Source of the DNA: Streptomyces sp. NBC_00820
GTDB lineage: Bacteria > Actinomycetota > Actinomycetes > Streptomycetales > Streptomycetaceae
Direction: 5' to 3'
Length of the DNA: 64,000 nucleotides
NCBI RefSeq assembly: GCF_036347055.1
Contig: NZ_CP108882.1
Coordinates: 7,242,001 to 7,306,000 of the forward strand
A model generated the notes under the pieces. It searched no databases. It saw nothing but the letters and a program-made list of their open reading frames with translations, and was not told where the DNA came from. Shown here piece by piece: positions 43,523 through 54,375 of the stretch (positions are counted from its first letter, which is position 1; every line of letters starts with the position of its first letter). The position numbers were made by a program, and so were the translations under genes.

Positions 43523-43874
43523 TTTGATCCAGTGAAGCACTCCGATTCGCGTAGCGGGAGAAGCGCGCGCCATTGCGGCAAAGGAGTGAAGATCGGACGA
43601 ATGCAGCGCCGCCTCGGCGACCTTGTCCCACCTCACCTTGCTCCCAGGTCACGCCCGTTGTCCCACCCGATGTCCCGCCCGTTGTGCGGCTGCGGCGGTC
43701 GCCCGCATCGAGGGCGCGCAAAGGCTGGTATAAGTGCTCAATTCGCTGCAATTCGTCCACAATGCGTACGGAGTTCCGCCCGGCGCGCATGCGCGGTGGC
43801 GCCGGGTCCCCGGCCCGTGGGCCCTTGACGCGCCGGCCCCCGACCCCGTCCGCCAAGGAAGGTGCAGGCCCCCC
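43490..43874. promoter_or_regulatory. Divergent promoter region between ACAD-like and cysteine desulfurase genes
   Basis: A 385-bp gap holding the outgoing promoters of both units. Besides the direct repeat, it has an AT-richer block with a TATAAG hexamer near 43729 that could be a -10 element for the desulfurase side. No ORF of merit is present. Confidence 0.45.
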
Positions 43875-45140
43875 ATGAACATGCCGGCGAGCCCGGTCCA
43901 GGACGGCGATCCGGTGTACCTGGACCACAACGCCACCACTCCCGTCGACCCCCGGGTGGTGAAGGCGATGCTGCCCTTCCTGACGAGCGGCTTCGGCAAT
44001 CCGTCCAGTGAACACGCCTACGCCACCGGGCCCCGGGCGGCGCTGGCCCGGGCCCGCCGGCAGGTCGCCGCGCTCGTCGGGGCGGACGCCGAGGAGATCG
44101 TCTTCACCGGTTCCGGCTCCGAGGCGAACAACCTCGCGCTGCGCGGCGCCGTGCTCGCCGCGGGCGACCGCAGACGACGGGTGATCACACAGGTCACCGA
44201 GCACCCGGCCGTGCTGGAGACATGCCGCGCGCTGCACCGCCTGCACGGGGCGGAGGTGACGTACCTGCCGGTCGACGAGCGGGGCCTGGTCGATCCCGCC
44301 GACCTGGTCGAGGCGCTGGACGACCGTACGGCCGTGGTCTCCGTCATGGCCGCCAACAACGAGACCGGCACGCTGCAGCCGGTCGCCGATCTGGCCCGCC
44401 TCGCCCACGACCACGGCGCGCTCTTCCACTGCGACGCGGCCCAGGCGGCCGGCAAGGTCCCGGTGGACGCGCGTGCGCTCGGCGCGGACCTGCTGACCCT
44501 GGTGGGCCACAAGATGTACGCCCCGAAGGGCGTCGCCGCCCTCCTCGTCCGGACCGGCGTCCGCCTGGAACCCCTGGTGTACGGCGGTGGCCAGGAGCGC
44601 GGGCTCCGCGCCGGCACCGAGAGCGTCGCCCTCGCCGTGGCGCTGGGCACCGCCGCCGCACTCGCCGCCGAGGAGCTCGCGGACGGCGGCGCGCGGCAGG
44701 TCGGGGAACTGCGCGACCGCCTGCACCGAAGGCTCGCCCAGGAGTTTCCCGGGCGGGTCCACCTCAACGGATGCGACCGCCGCCGTCTGCCCAACACCCT
44801 CAACATCAGCATCGACGGCACCACGGGGCACGGCCTGCTGGCCGCCGCGCCGGCCCTCGCGGCCTCCACCGGCTCGGCCTGCCACAGCGGGGCCACCACG
44901 CCCTCGCCCGTGCTGAGCGCGATGGGCCTGGACGACACCCGGGCGCTGGCCGCCGTACGGCTGTCGCTCGGGCGCTGGACGACCCCGGCGGACGTCGACA
45001 GGGCGGCCGGGGCGCTGATCGACGCCGTGCACGCGCTCGCCCCGGCGGGGGCCGACGGCCACGGGGCCGGCCACGGGCCGGGCCGTGCGTCCGGCCACGA
45101 GGTCGGTCACGGGGCCGGCTACTGGTCCGCGACCCTCTGA
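43875..45140 (+). CDS. Cysteine desulfurase (NifS/IscS class) with His/Gly-rich tail
   Basis: A 421-residue PLP enzyme that removes sulfur (or selenium from selenocysteine) as an enzyme-bound persulfide. YLDHNATTPVDPRVVKAMLPFL opens the fold, FTGSGSEANNLALRGA and TEHPAVLETC follow, the PLP Lys is in TLVGHKMYAPKG near 218, and the active Cys is in STGSACHSGATTPSPVL near 335. The last ~25 residues are unusual: ADGHGAGHGPGRASGHEVGHGAGYW, with repeated His-Gly. The gene is 90 bases upstream of the selenium-dependent formate dehydrogenase on the same strand, so it may supply sulfur for FdhD-type cofactor sulfuration or selenium for SelD. Confidence 0.9.
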   Translation: MNMPASPVQDGDPVYLDHNATTPVDPRVVKAMLPFLTSGFGNPSSEHAYATGPRAALARARRQVAALVGADAEEIVFTGSGSEANNLALRGAVLAAGDRRRRVITQVTEHPAVLETCRALHRLHGAEVTYLPVDERGLVDPADLVEALDDRTAVVSVMAANNETGTLQPVADLARLAHDHGALFHCDAAQAAGKVPVDARALGADLLTLVGHKMYAPKGVAALLVRTGVRLEPLVYGGGQERGLRAGTESVALAVALGTAAALAAEELADGGARQVGELRDRLHRRLAQEFPGRVHLNGCDRRRLPNTLNISIDGTTGHGLLAAAPALAASTGSACHSGATTPSPVLSAMGLDDTRALAAVRLSLGRWTTPADVDRAAGALIDAVHALAPAGADGHGAGHGPGRASGHEVGHGAGYWSATL

Positions 45141-45229
45141 TTTGCGCTGCGTCTGCCTCGAGTTGCGGTGCGTCTGCGGGCCGGTAGCGTCGGGTGAAGG
45201 TGGGGGCCCTTGCGCGAAGGAGCGGGCGG

Positions 45230-48200
45230 ATGGGCGTGAAAACTGGTGTGAAGCGGCTGCTGGAGATGTGGCCGATCTACCGGCAGGTCACCGGTGCCGA
45301 CTGGCTGGGCCGCGGCCTGGCCGTGCAGTCGAAGCGGTCGAGGACGCTGCGGCCGCGCACCGAGGAGGCGGACCGGGTCGCACACTCGGTCTGCCCCTAC
45401 TGCGCCGTCGGCTGCTCGCAGAACGTCTTCGTGAAGGACGAGAAGGTCATCCAGATCGAGGGCAACCCGAACAGCCCGGTCAATCGCGGCCGCCTGTGCC
45501 CCAAGGGGTCCTGCAGCAAGCAGCTCGTCACCGGACCGCAGCGGGAGAACCACGTCCTCTACCGTCCTCCGTTCGCCACCGAGTGGCAGCGCATGGACAT
45601 GGACACGGCCATGGACATGGTGGCCGACCGGGTGCTCGACGCCCGGCGCCGGGGCTGGCAGGACACCGACGAACAGGGCAGGGTGCTCCGACGCACCCTC
45701 GGCTTCGCGGGTCTCGGCGGCGCGGCGCTGGACAACGAGGAGAACTACCTCATCAAGAAGTTGTTCACCGCCCTAGGCGCCATCCAGATCGAGAACCAGG
45801 CGCGTATTTGACACTCCGCCACCGTTCCCGGTCTGGGAACCTCGGTCGGTCGTGGCGGCGCTACCAACTACCCGGAGGACCTCACCAACTCCGACTGCAT
45901 CATCATCATGGGCTCGAACATGGCCGAAGCCCATCCGGTGGCCTTCCAGTGGGTCACCGAGGCCAAGGTGCAGGGGACGAAGATCATCCACATCGACCCC
46001 CGCTTCACCCGCACCAGCGCGCACTCCAGCCAGCACGTGCGGATCAGGGTGGGCAGCGACATCGCCTTCCTCGGCGGAGTGGTCAACTACATCCTCTCCA
46101 ACAACCTGCAGTTCGAGGAGTACGTGAAGGCGTACACCAACGCCACGTTCATGGTGAACGAGGACTACAGGGACACCGAGGACCTGGACGGCCTGTTCAG
46201 CGGCTACGACCCCGAGACCGGCAGCTACGACAGCACCAGCTGGGCGTACGAGACCGTGGAGAAGGGCACCGACGGACGCCAGGGCAGCACCCTCATCTCC
46301 GCGACGCCCGCGCAGGCGCGCGGCGGTCACGAAGCGCCCCCCGGACCGGTCGGCAAGATCGCGACCGATCCCACCATGACGCATCCGCGCTGCGTGCTCC
46401 AGATCCTCAAGCGGCACTACTCCCGGTACACGCCGGAGATGGTCGAGAAGGTCTGCGGCATCACCCAGCAGCAGTTCCTCGACGTGTGCCGCGCCTGGAC
46501 CGAGAACTCGGGCCGCGAGCGCACCACCGCGCTCGTCTACAGCGTGGGCTGGACGCAGCACACCGTCGGCGCGCAGTACATCCGGGCCGGTTCCATCGTC
46601 CAGATGCTGACCGGCAACCTCGGGCGCCCCGGCAGCGGCGTCTTCGCCCTGCGCGGCCACGCGAGCATCCAGGGTTCGACCGACATCCCGACCCTGTACA
46701 ACCTGCTCCCCGGCTACATGCCGATGCCCAACGTCACCCACCACACCCTGGAAAAGTTCGTGGACGACGTGCGCCACGTCTACCGCAAGGGCTACTGGTG
46801 GAACGCCGACGCCTACATGGTCTCCCTGCTCAAGGAGTACTGGGGCGACGTGGCCACCGCGGAGAACGACTTCTGCTACGACTACCTGCCACGCATCGAC
46901 GGCGACCACGCGACCTACGCCACCGCCATGGACATGCTCGCGGGCAAGGTCTACGGCTACTTCCTGATGGGCCAGAACCCCGCGGTCGGCTCCGCGCACG
47001 GACAGCTGCAGCGGCTCGCCATCTCCAAGCTGGAGTGGCTGGTCGTCCGCGACCTCGCCATGATCGAGAGCGCGACCGTCTGGAAGGACTCCCCGGAGAT
47101 CGAGCGGGGCGAGATCTCCACCGAGACCTGCCCCACCGAGGTGTTCTTCTTCCCCGCCGCCTCCCACGTGGAGAAGTGCGGCACCTTCACCCAGACCCAG
47201 CGCATGGTGCAGTGGCGCGACGTGGCCGTCGAACCCATCGACGACCGCCGCTCCGACCTGTGGTTCTTCTACCACCTGGGCCGGATCGTCCGCGAGAAAC
47301 TGGCGAACTCCACGGACGAGCGCGACCGTCCGATCCTCGACATGTTCTGGGACTACGAGATGGAGCACGGCGACGAGCCCTCGGCCGCGGACGTCCTGCG
47401 CCACATCAACGGCATCGACCTGACCACCGGACGCACGGTGAGCAGCTACGAGGACCTCAAGAACGACGGCACCACCGCGTGCGGCTGCTGGATCTACACC
47501 GGCGTCTACGCGGACGAGCACAACCTCGCCAGGCGCCGCAACTCCCGCTTCGAGCACCCGATCTCGGACGGCGAGTGGGCCTTCGTGTGGCCGCTGAACC
47601 GGAGGATCCTCTACAACCGCGCCTCCGCCGACCCCCAGGGCAGGCCGTGGAGCGAGCGCAAGGCCCTCATGTGGTGGGACGAGGAGAACGGCGTGTGGGC
47701 CGGCGACGACATCGTCGACTTCCAGCGGCACAAGCCGCCGGACTTCCAGCCGGCGCCGGACGCGCACGGCCCGGCAGCGCTGGCGGGCGACGACGCGTTC
47801 ATCATGATGGGCGACGGAAAGGCGGCGCTGTTCACGCCGACCGGCCTCGTCGACGGGCCCCTGCCCACCCACTACGAACCGGAGGAGTCGCCGGTCCGCA
47901 ACGCCCTGTACGGGCAGCAGTCCAACCCGACCCGGACGATCTACAAGCGGTCCTACAACCCGTACAACCCCTCGCCGCCCCAGCCCCTCGGCGACACCTT
48001 CCCGTACGTGTTCACCGCGTCCCGCTACACCGAGCACCACACGGCCGGCGCGATGAGCCGCACCCTGCCCTACCTCTCGGAGCTGCAGCCCGGTCTGACC
48101 GTGGAGGTCTCCCCGGAGCTCGCCGCCGAGCGGGGCCTGCACCACATGGACTGGGCGCATGTGATCACCAGCCGGACCGCGGTGGAGGCCAAGGTGGTCG

Positions 48201-48574
48201 TCACCGACCGGCTGGCGCCACTGAACCTGGAGGGCCGCACGGTGCACCAGCTCTGGATGCCCATCCACTGGGGCAACCTCGGGATCACCACGGGCGACGT
48301 GACCAACGACCTGATCGGCCTGGTGCTCGACTCCAACGTGCTGATCCAGGAGAGCAAGGTGATCACCTGCGACATCCAGCCCGGCCGTCGCCCCCGCGGT
48401 CCCGAACTCCTGGCGTACGTCGACGAGTACCGGCGCCGCGCCGGCATCACCCTGGACACCGGAACCCACGAGCTGACGGTCGAAGATCCCGACGTGCCAC
48501 CGCTGGGAACCGACGTGCATCCCCGGGGCACCGGCCACCCGGCCGCCCCGGACGGGCCGGAGGACTCCTCATGA
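45230..48574 (+). CDS. fdhA: Formate dehydrogenase alpha subunit, selenocysteine-containing (UGA = Sec194)
   Basis: A 1114-residue bis-MGD molybdo/tungsto-enzyme oxidising formate to CO2. The [4Fe-4S] ligands are C55-x2-C58-x3-C62 and C90. The frame meets TGA at 45809-45811 and continues without break; the context NQARI-Sec-HSATVPGLGTSVGRGG equals the active site of Sec formate dehydrogenases (E. coli NARV-U-HGPTV). A SECIS hairpin follows directly. ATG 45230 is preceded by AAGGAG. No twin-Arg signal is present, so the subunit stays cytoplasmic. It overlaps the beta-subunit gene by four bases. Readers treating UGA as stop would split it into 193- and about 888-residue pieces. Confidence 0.95.
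45809..45858 (+). promoter_or_regulatory. Bacterial SECIS element for Sec194
   Basis: Immediately after the UGA, GTTCCC (45824-45829) pairs perfectly with GGGAAC (45835-45840) around loop GGTCT. An outer stem CCGCCAC (45816-45822) pairs with GTGGCGG (45852-45858). The GGUCU loop begins 18 bases after the UGA, which is the spacing and loop core of E. coli fdhF as I remember it. It is the binding target of SelB. Confidence 0.88.
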
Positions 48575-49638
48575 CCACAGAGAAGACAGCGAAGACAGAG
48601 AAGACCGAAGAGACGGAGACGAACGACAACAGTCTCTTCGGCCCGCTGGACGACCCGGCCGGTGACGCCGGCTACCCCGAGGACCACCCGCCGCGGATGG
48701 GGTTCTTCACCGACACCTCCATCTGCATCGGCTGCAAGGCCTGCGAGGTGGCCTGCAAGGAGTGGAACGGCGTACCGGCGGACGGCTTCCAGCTCCTGGG
48801 CATGTCCTACGACAACACCGGATCGCTCGGCGCCAGCAGTTGGCGGCACGTCGCCTTCATCGAGCAGGACCTGAAACTGGGCAGCCAGGACGCCGGTCTG
48901 GAAGGCCTGCCCACCGGGCCCTCCGGCGCCGGAACGGCGGCGCAGACGGTCGCCGGGGCGATCAGCAAGGGCCACCGGGCCGGCGGCGAACTGGGCACCG
49001 AGCCGGTGGACCTGGGCTTCCCCAGCTTCGACCTGCCCGGCGCCGGGAGCGGCGCGGAGACCCGCCAGGACTTCCGCTGGCTGATGTCCTCCGACGTGTG
49101 CAAGCACTGCACCCACGCCGGCTGCCTCGACGTCTGCCCCACCGGCGCGCTCTTCCGCACCGAGTTCGGCACCGTCGTCGTCCAGCCCGACATCTGCAAC
49201 GGCTGCGGCTACTGCGTCTCCGCCTGCCCCTACGGCGTCATCGACCGGCGCCCCGACGACGGCAGGGCCTGGAAGTGCACCCTGTGCTACGACCGGCTCA
49301 AGGGCGGCCTGGAGCCGGCCTGCGCCAAGGCCTGCCCGACCGACTCCATCCAGTTCGGCGTGCTCGACGAACTGCGGGAGCGGGCGGACCTCCGCCTGGA
49401 GCAGATGCACGAGGCGGGCTTCGACTCGGCCCAGCTGTACGGCCGTGACCCCGAGGACGGCGTCGGCGGCGACGGCGCCTTCTTCCTGCTCCTCGACGAG
49501 CCCGAGGTCTACGGACTGCCGCCCGACCCGATCGTCACCACCCGGGACGTGGTGTCCATGTGGAAGCACGCCGGCGCGGCCGGTGCGCTCATGGTGGCGG
49601 CGACCGCCGCCGTGTTCTTCAAGGGAGTACGTCGATGA
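48571..49638 (+). CDS. fdhB: Formate dehydrogenase iron-sulfur (beta) subunit
   Basis: A 355-residue electron-transfer subunit with four [4Fe-4S] cysteine sets: CIGCKACEVACKEWN, CKHCTHAGCLDVCP, CNGCGYCVSACP and CTLCYDRL with CAKACP. A 70-residue insertion rich in Gly separates the first two. The C-terminus MWKHAGAAGALMVAATAAVFFKGVRR is a single membrane anchor, as in FdnH. ATG 48571 overlaps the alpha-subunit stop (ATGA). It passes electrons from the alpha subunit to the NrfD-like membrane subunit. Confidence 0.93.
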   Translation: MTTEKTAKTEKTEETETNDNSLFGPLDDPAGDAGYPEDHPPRMGFFTDTSICIGCKACEVACKEWNGVPADGFQLLGMSYDNTGSLGASSWRHVAFIEQDLKLGSQDAGLEGLPTGPSGAGTAAQTVAGAISKGHRAGGELGTEPVDLGFPSFDLPGAGSGAETRQDFRWLMSSDVCKHCTHAGCLDVCPTGALFRTEFGTVVVQPDICNGCGYCVSACPYGVIDRRPDDGRAWKCTLCYDRLKGGLEPACAKACPTDSIQFGVLDELRERADLRLEQMHEAGFDSAQLYGRDPEDGVGGDGAFFLLLDEPEVYGLPPDPIVTTRDVVSMWKHAGAAGALMVAATAAVFFKGVRR

Positions 49639-50774
49639 CCAAGGGCGACGGCGCGCACGGCGAGCCGCACCACGGGCCGGGGGACGCCGACCCCACGGCC
49701 ACGTTCTCCGCGCACGGCAAGGGCCACAAGGGCCGCAAAGGCCGTAAGGGGCACGGCGGCGAGGAGCTGATGGTCCCGGACGCCGACTTCAAGTCGTACT
49801 ACGGGCGCCCCGTCCTCAAGCCGCCGGTCTGGGAGTGGATGGTCCCCGCCTACCTCCTCACCGGCGGACTCTCCGCGGCCACCATCATGCTGTCGGTGGG
49901 CGCCGACCTGACCGACCGCCCCGCCATGTGCCGGTCCTGCCGCATCGGCAGCTTCGGCGCGCTGCTCGCCAGCAGCTACCTCCTCATCGGCGACCTCGGC
50001 CGGCCGTTGCGCTTCCACCACATGATGCGCGTGGCGAAGCCGACCTCCCCGATGTCGATGGGCACCTGGATCCTGATGTCCTTCGGCCCGGGCAGTTCCC
50101 TGGCCGGCATCGTCGAACTCCTGCCGAAGTCCTGGCGCACCCGGGGCGCCCTCGGCACCACCCTCAAGTGGGTGGCCCGGGTGAGCGGCATCTCCGCGGC
50201 CGTCGTCGGCCCCGCGCTCGCCTCGTACACCGCCGTCCTTCTCGCCGACACCGCCGTGCCCGCCTGGCACGAGGCCTACCGCGAGCTGCCGTTCGTCTTC
50301 ACCGGCTCCGCCGCCGCCAGCGGCGCGGGCCTGGCGATGATCTTCTCGCCGGTGTCGGAGGCGGGCCCGGCCCGCCGGCTGGCCGTCGTCGGCGCCGCGA
50401 TCGAGATCGCGGCGGCCCTGCGCATCGACCACAAGCCGGAGTTCGAGCTCTCGACGTACACCCACGGCGAGCCGCACCACCTGCGCAAGCTGTCCGAGTA
50501 CTTCACCATCGGCGGCGCGCTCACCGCGCTCACCTTCGCCCGGCGCAGCCGGGTCGTCGCCGCGCTCGGCGGCGTGGCCCTCCTCGTGGGCAGCGGATTC
50601 CAGCGCTTCGGCACCTTCGAGGCGGGCGTGGAGTCCACGAAGGACCCGATCTACGTGGTCAAGCCACAGCGTGAACGCCTCGACGCCCGCCGCAGGGAGC
50701 AGGAGGAGCGAGCACAGGCCGAGCGCGCGGCGCAGGAGGGACACGCGGAGCGGGGAGAGCAGGCGGAACAGTGA
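49635..50774 (+). CDS. NrfD/PsrC-type membrane subunit of formate dehydrogenase
   Basis: A 379-residue polytopic protein of the NrfD family. After a His/Lys-rich cytoplasmic N-terminus (about 60 residues), PVWEWMVPAYLLTGGLSAATIML starts the first helix. LLASSYLLIGDLGRPLRFHHMMRVAKPTSPMSMGTWIL is the quinone-site signature of the family. A charged Arg/Glu/Gln coil ends it. This replaces the cytochrome b gamma subunit of E. coli FDH-N, so electrons go to menaquinone through NrfD. It overlaps fdhB by four bases. Confidence 0.9.
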   Translation: MTKGDGAHGEPHHGPGDADPTATFSAHGKGHKGRKGRKGHGGEELMVPDADFKSYYGRPVLKPPVWEWMVPAYLLTGGLSAATIMLSVGADLTDRPAMCRSCRIGSFGALLASSYLLIGDLGRPLRFHHMMRVAKPTSPMSMGTWILMSFGPGSSLAGIVELLPKSWRTRGALGTTLKWVARVSGISAAVVGPALASYTAVLLADTAVPAWHEAYRELPFVFTGSAAASGAGLAMIFSPVSEAGPARRLAVVGAAIEIAAALRIDHKPEFELSTYTHGEPHHLRKLSEYFTIGGALTALTFARRSRVVAALGGVALLVGSGFQRFGTFEAGVESTKDPIYVVKPQRERLDARRREQEERAQAERAAQEGHAERGEQAEQ

Positions 50775-50814
50775 CCTCGCTCCGGCGCGCGCACGGCTGA
50801 CGTACGACCCCTTC

Positions 50815-50859
50815 ACGGCCCGCGGAACCAGGCCTGTCAGGCCGCCCTCCGCGGGCCGT
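50815..50859 (+). terminator. Hairpin between the fdh and sel transcription units
   Basis: An 11-bp perfect stem (50815-50825 with 50849-50859) enclosing a smaller AGGCCTGTCAGGCC hairpin lies 41 bases after the NrfD gene stop and before selA. Confidence 0.65.
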
Positions 50860-50947
50860 TCTCGGTGTGGCGCGGGTGACGGCGGGCGCCGGCCGTCCTA
50901 GCCTGGCAGGGGCTTCAGCCGACAAGGCCGGAACGAGGGTGCCCGAG

Positions 50948-52333
<1,386 letters not shown>

Positions 52334-52335
52334 CC

Positions 52336-54117
52336 ATGCACGTCATCGCCACCGCGGGACACGTCGACCACGGCAAGTCCGCGCTGCTGCGCGCCCTGAC
52401 CGGCATGGAGCCCGACCGCTGGGCGGAGGAGCGGCGCCGGGGCATGACGCTCGACCTGGGCTTCGTGTGGACGCGGCTGCCCGAGGCGGGAGACCTCGCC
52501 TTCGTGGACGTACCGGGACACGAACGCCTCGTGGGCAACATGCTGGCCGGGGTCGGCCCGGTACCCGCCGTCCTCTTCGTCGTCGCCGCCGACCAGGGCT
52601 GGCAACCGCAGTCCGAGGAGCACCTGTCCGTCCTCGACGCGCTCGGAGTGCGGCACGGCGTCCTCGCCGTCACCCGCTGCGACCTCGCCGACCCGGACGA
52701 GGCACGCGCGCAGGCACTCGACCGGATCGCCGAGTCCTCCCTCGGCAAACCGCCGAGCGTGGCCGTCAGCGCGGTGACCGGCGAAGGCCTCGACGCGTTG
52801 CGTACGGCGCTGGTCCGGCTCACCGGCGAACTGCCCGCCCCGGACCCTGACGCGGACGTGCGGCTGTGGGTGGACCGCGCGTTCACGGTGCGCGGCCACG
52901 GCACGGTCGTCACCGGCACCCTGGGCGCGGGCACCCTGCGCGTCGGTGCCCGGCTCCAACTCGCCCGTGACGGTACGGTGTTGCGGGTGCGCGGTCTCGA
53001 ATGCCTCAAGGAGTCACGGCAGGAGGCCGAAGCGGTCGCCCGGGTGGCGGTCAACGTGACCGGGCCGGGCGCCGCGAGCCTGTGCCGAGGCGACGCGCTG
53101 CTCACCCCGGACCGCTGGCTGACCACCGACACCGTGGACGTAAGGCTGCGGGGCGACCCGGCCCCTGATCTGCCGCGCGAGCTCACGCTGCACGCGGGAT
53201 CGGCGGCGGCCGCGGTGACGGTGCGCCCGCTCGGCGAGGACACCGCGCGCCTGCGGCTGTCCGCGCCCCTCCCGCTGCGCGTCGGCGACACCGCGCTGCT
53301 GCGCGATCCCGGCCGGCACCGCGTTCCGGCCGGGATCACCGTGCTCGACGTCCGCCCCCCGCGGCTGACCCGGCGCGGCGCGGCGGCGGCCCGGGACCGC
53401 GAGCTGAGCCTGACGCCGGAACGCGCCGACGGGTCCGTGGAACTGCGCCGCCGCGGCCTGATCCGCCGCTCGGAGCTGCTCGCCATGGGCGTACGGCCGC
53501 CCGCCGAACCGGTCGCGGGGGAGTGGCTGGCGGACCCGGCCCACTGGGCGGCCCTGCGCGAGCGCCTCGGCGACGTGGTCGAGGAGCACGCCGCCCGCCA
53601 CCCCCTGGAGCCCGGCATGCCCCTGGAAGCGGCCCGTCAGGCACTCGGACTGCCGGAACGCGGCCTCGTCGACGCGCTGCTGGCACAGACGCCCGGGCTG
53701 CGGCAGAGCGAGGGCAGGCTCTACGGCAGCCACGCCGGCCCCACGCTCCCGCCCCGGGCCGAGGCCGCCGTGGAAGCCGTACGCACGGGCCTCGCCCGCG
53801 CGCCGTTCCATGCCCCGCAGGCCGATCGCCTGCACGAACTGGGCCTCACACCCAAACTGCTGGCGGCAGCCGAAGCCGCGGGGGCACTCCTGCGGATCGG
53901 CAACGGCATCGTGCTGCTCCCGGGAGCGGACGCGCAGGCCGCGGCGGTGCTCGCCCGGCTGGAGCAGCCGTTCACCGCGAGCCAGGCCTGCCGGGCCCTG
54001 GACACCACGCGCCGGGTCGCCATCCCGCTGCTGGAGTACCTGGACCGGCACGGCCACACCGTCCGCGTGGACGGCGCGCTGCGCCGCTGCCCGGCCGACG
54101 ACCGGGACGCGCGATGA
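52336..54117 (+). CDS. selB: SelB, selenocysteine-specific elongation factor
   Basis: A 593-residue GTPase that carries Sec-tRNA to the ribosome and binds the SECIS. G1 is GHVDHGKS at 8-15, G3 DVPGHE near 58, G4 is TRCD near 112 (the usual NKxD varied), and LRALTGMEPDRWAEERRRGMTLDLGF is the SelB-type switch region. Domains II-III follow to about 340, then the winged-helix RNA-binding C-terminus to the end. It shares the selA operon. Confidence 0.95.
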   Translation: MHVIATAGHVDHGKSALLRALTGMEPDRWAEERRRGMTLDLGFVWTRLPEAGDLAFVDVPGHERLVGNMLAGVGPVPAVLFVVAADQGWQPQSEEHLSVLDALGVRHGVLAVTRCDLADPDEARAQALDRIAESSLGKPPSVAVSAVTGEGLDALRTALVRLTGELPAPDPDADVRLWVDRAFTVRGHGTVVTGTLGAGTLRVGARLQLARDGTVLRVRGLECLKESRQEAEAVARVAVNVTGPGAASLCRGDALLTPDRWLTTDTVDVRLRGDPAPDLPRELTLHAGSAAAAVTVRPLGEDTARLRLSAPLPLRVGDTALLRDPGRHRVPAGITVLDVRPPRLTRRGAAAARDRELSLTPERADGSVELRRRGLIRRSELLAMGVRPPAEPVAGEWLADPAHWAALRERLGDVVEEHAARHPLEPGMPLEAARQALGLPERGLVDALLAQTPGLRQSEGRLYGSHAGPTLPPRAEAAVEAVRTGLARAPFHAPQADRLHELGLTPKLLAAAEAAGALLRIGNGIVLLPGADAQAAAVLARLEQPFTASQACRALDTTRRVAIPLLEYLDRHGHTVRVDGALRRCPADDRDAR

Positions 54118-54167
54118 CGCGGCGCGGCGTGCGGCGGGGACGCTGCGTTCGGCGAAGACGCGGGGTT

Positions 54168-54263
54168 TGGCGGAGACGGATGGGAATCGAACCCACCTGC
54201 CCGAGTTGCTCGGACACCTCGGTTTTGAAGACCGGGAGGGCCACCAGGCACCCTTACGCCTCC
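54168..54263 (-). tRNA. selC: tRNA-Sec (anticodon UCA)
   Basis: A 96-nt tRNA on the minus strand with encoded CCA. The anticodon loop is CUUCAAA (UCA, reads UGA), between CGGT and ACCG. It has an extended acceptor stem (seven pairs plus a mismatch, GGAGGCG with CGTCTCC including a G-U), a T arm GTGGG/CCCAT with TTCGATT, a short D arm and a long variable arm TGTCCGAG/CTCGGGCA. These are hallmarks of bacterial tRNA-Sec. It lies between selB and selD but points the other way. Confidence 0.95.
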
Positions 54264-54375
54264 CCGCGGACCCTTTGGGGCGATGCCCCGGCCACACGGC
54301 CATCGAACCGCTGCCCCGCGCGCGAGTCAACGCACCACACCACGCTTCCCTCCACAGACAAGGATCGATACGGCC

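Noticed and set aside
39218..45140. Considered as a molybdenum hydroxylase (CoxLMS) operon
   Set aside because: Only an FAD-binding subunit is present; the molybdopterin and 2Fe-2S subunits are absent.
45194..45811. Separate short protein ending at UGA 45809-45811, with a second gene starting at 45908
   Set aside because: The UGA is followed in frame by the conserved formate dehydrogenase sequence and a SECIS hairpin, and the Sec machinery is encoded nearby. One selenoprotein gene is the better reading.
45085..49638. Very long open frame reading through the fdh alpha gene into the beta gene
   Set aside because: Its first 3.4 kb are an Arg/His-rich out-of-frame shadow of fdhA; only the last part, from 48571, is the real FeS subunit.
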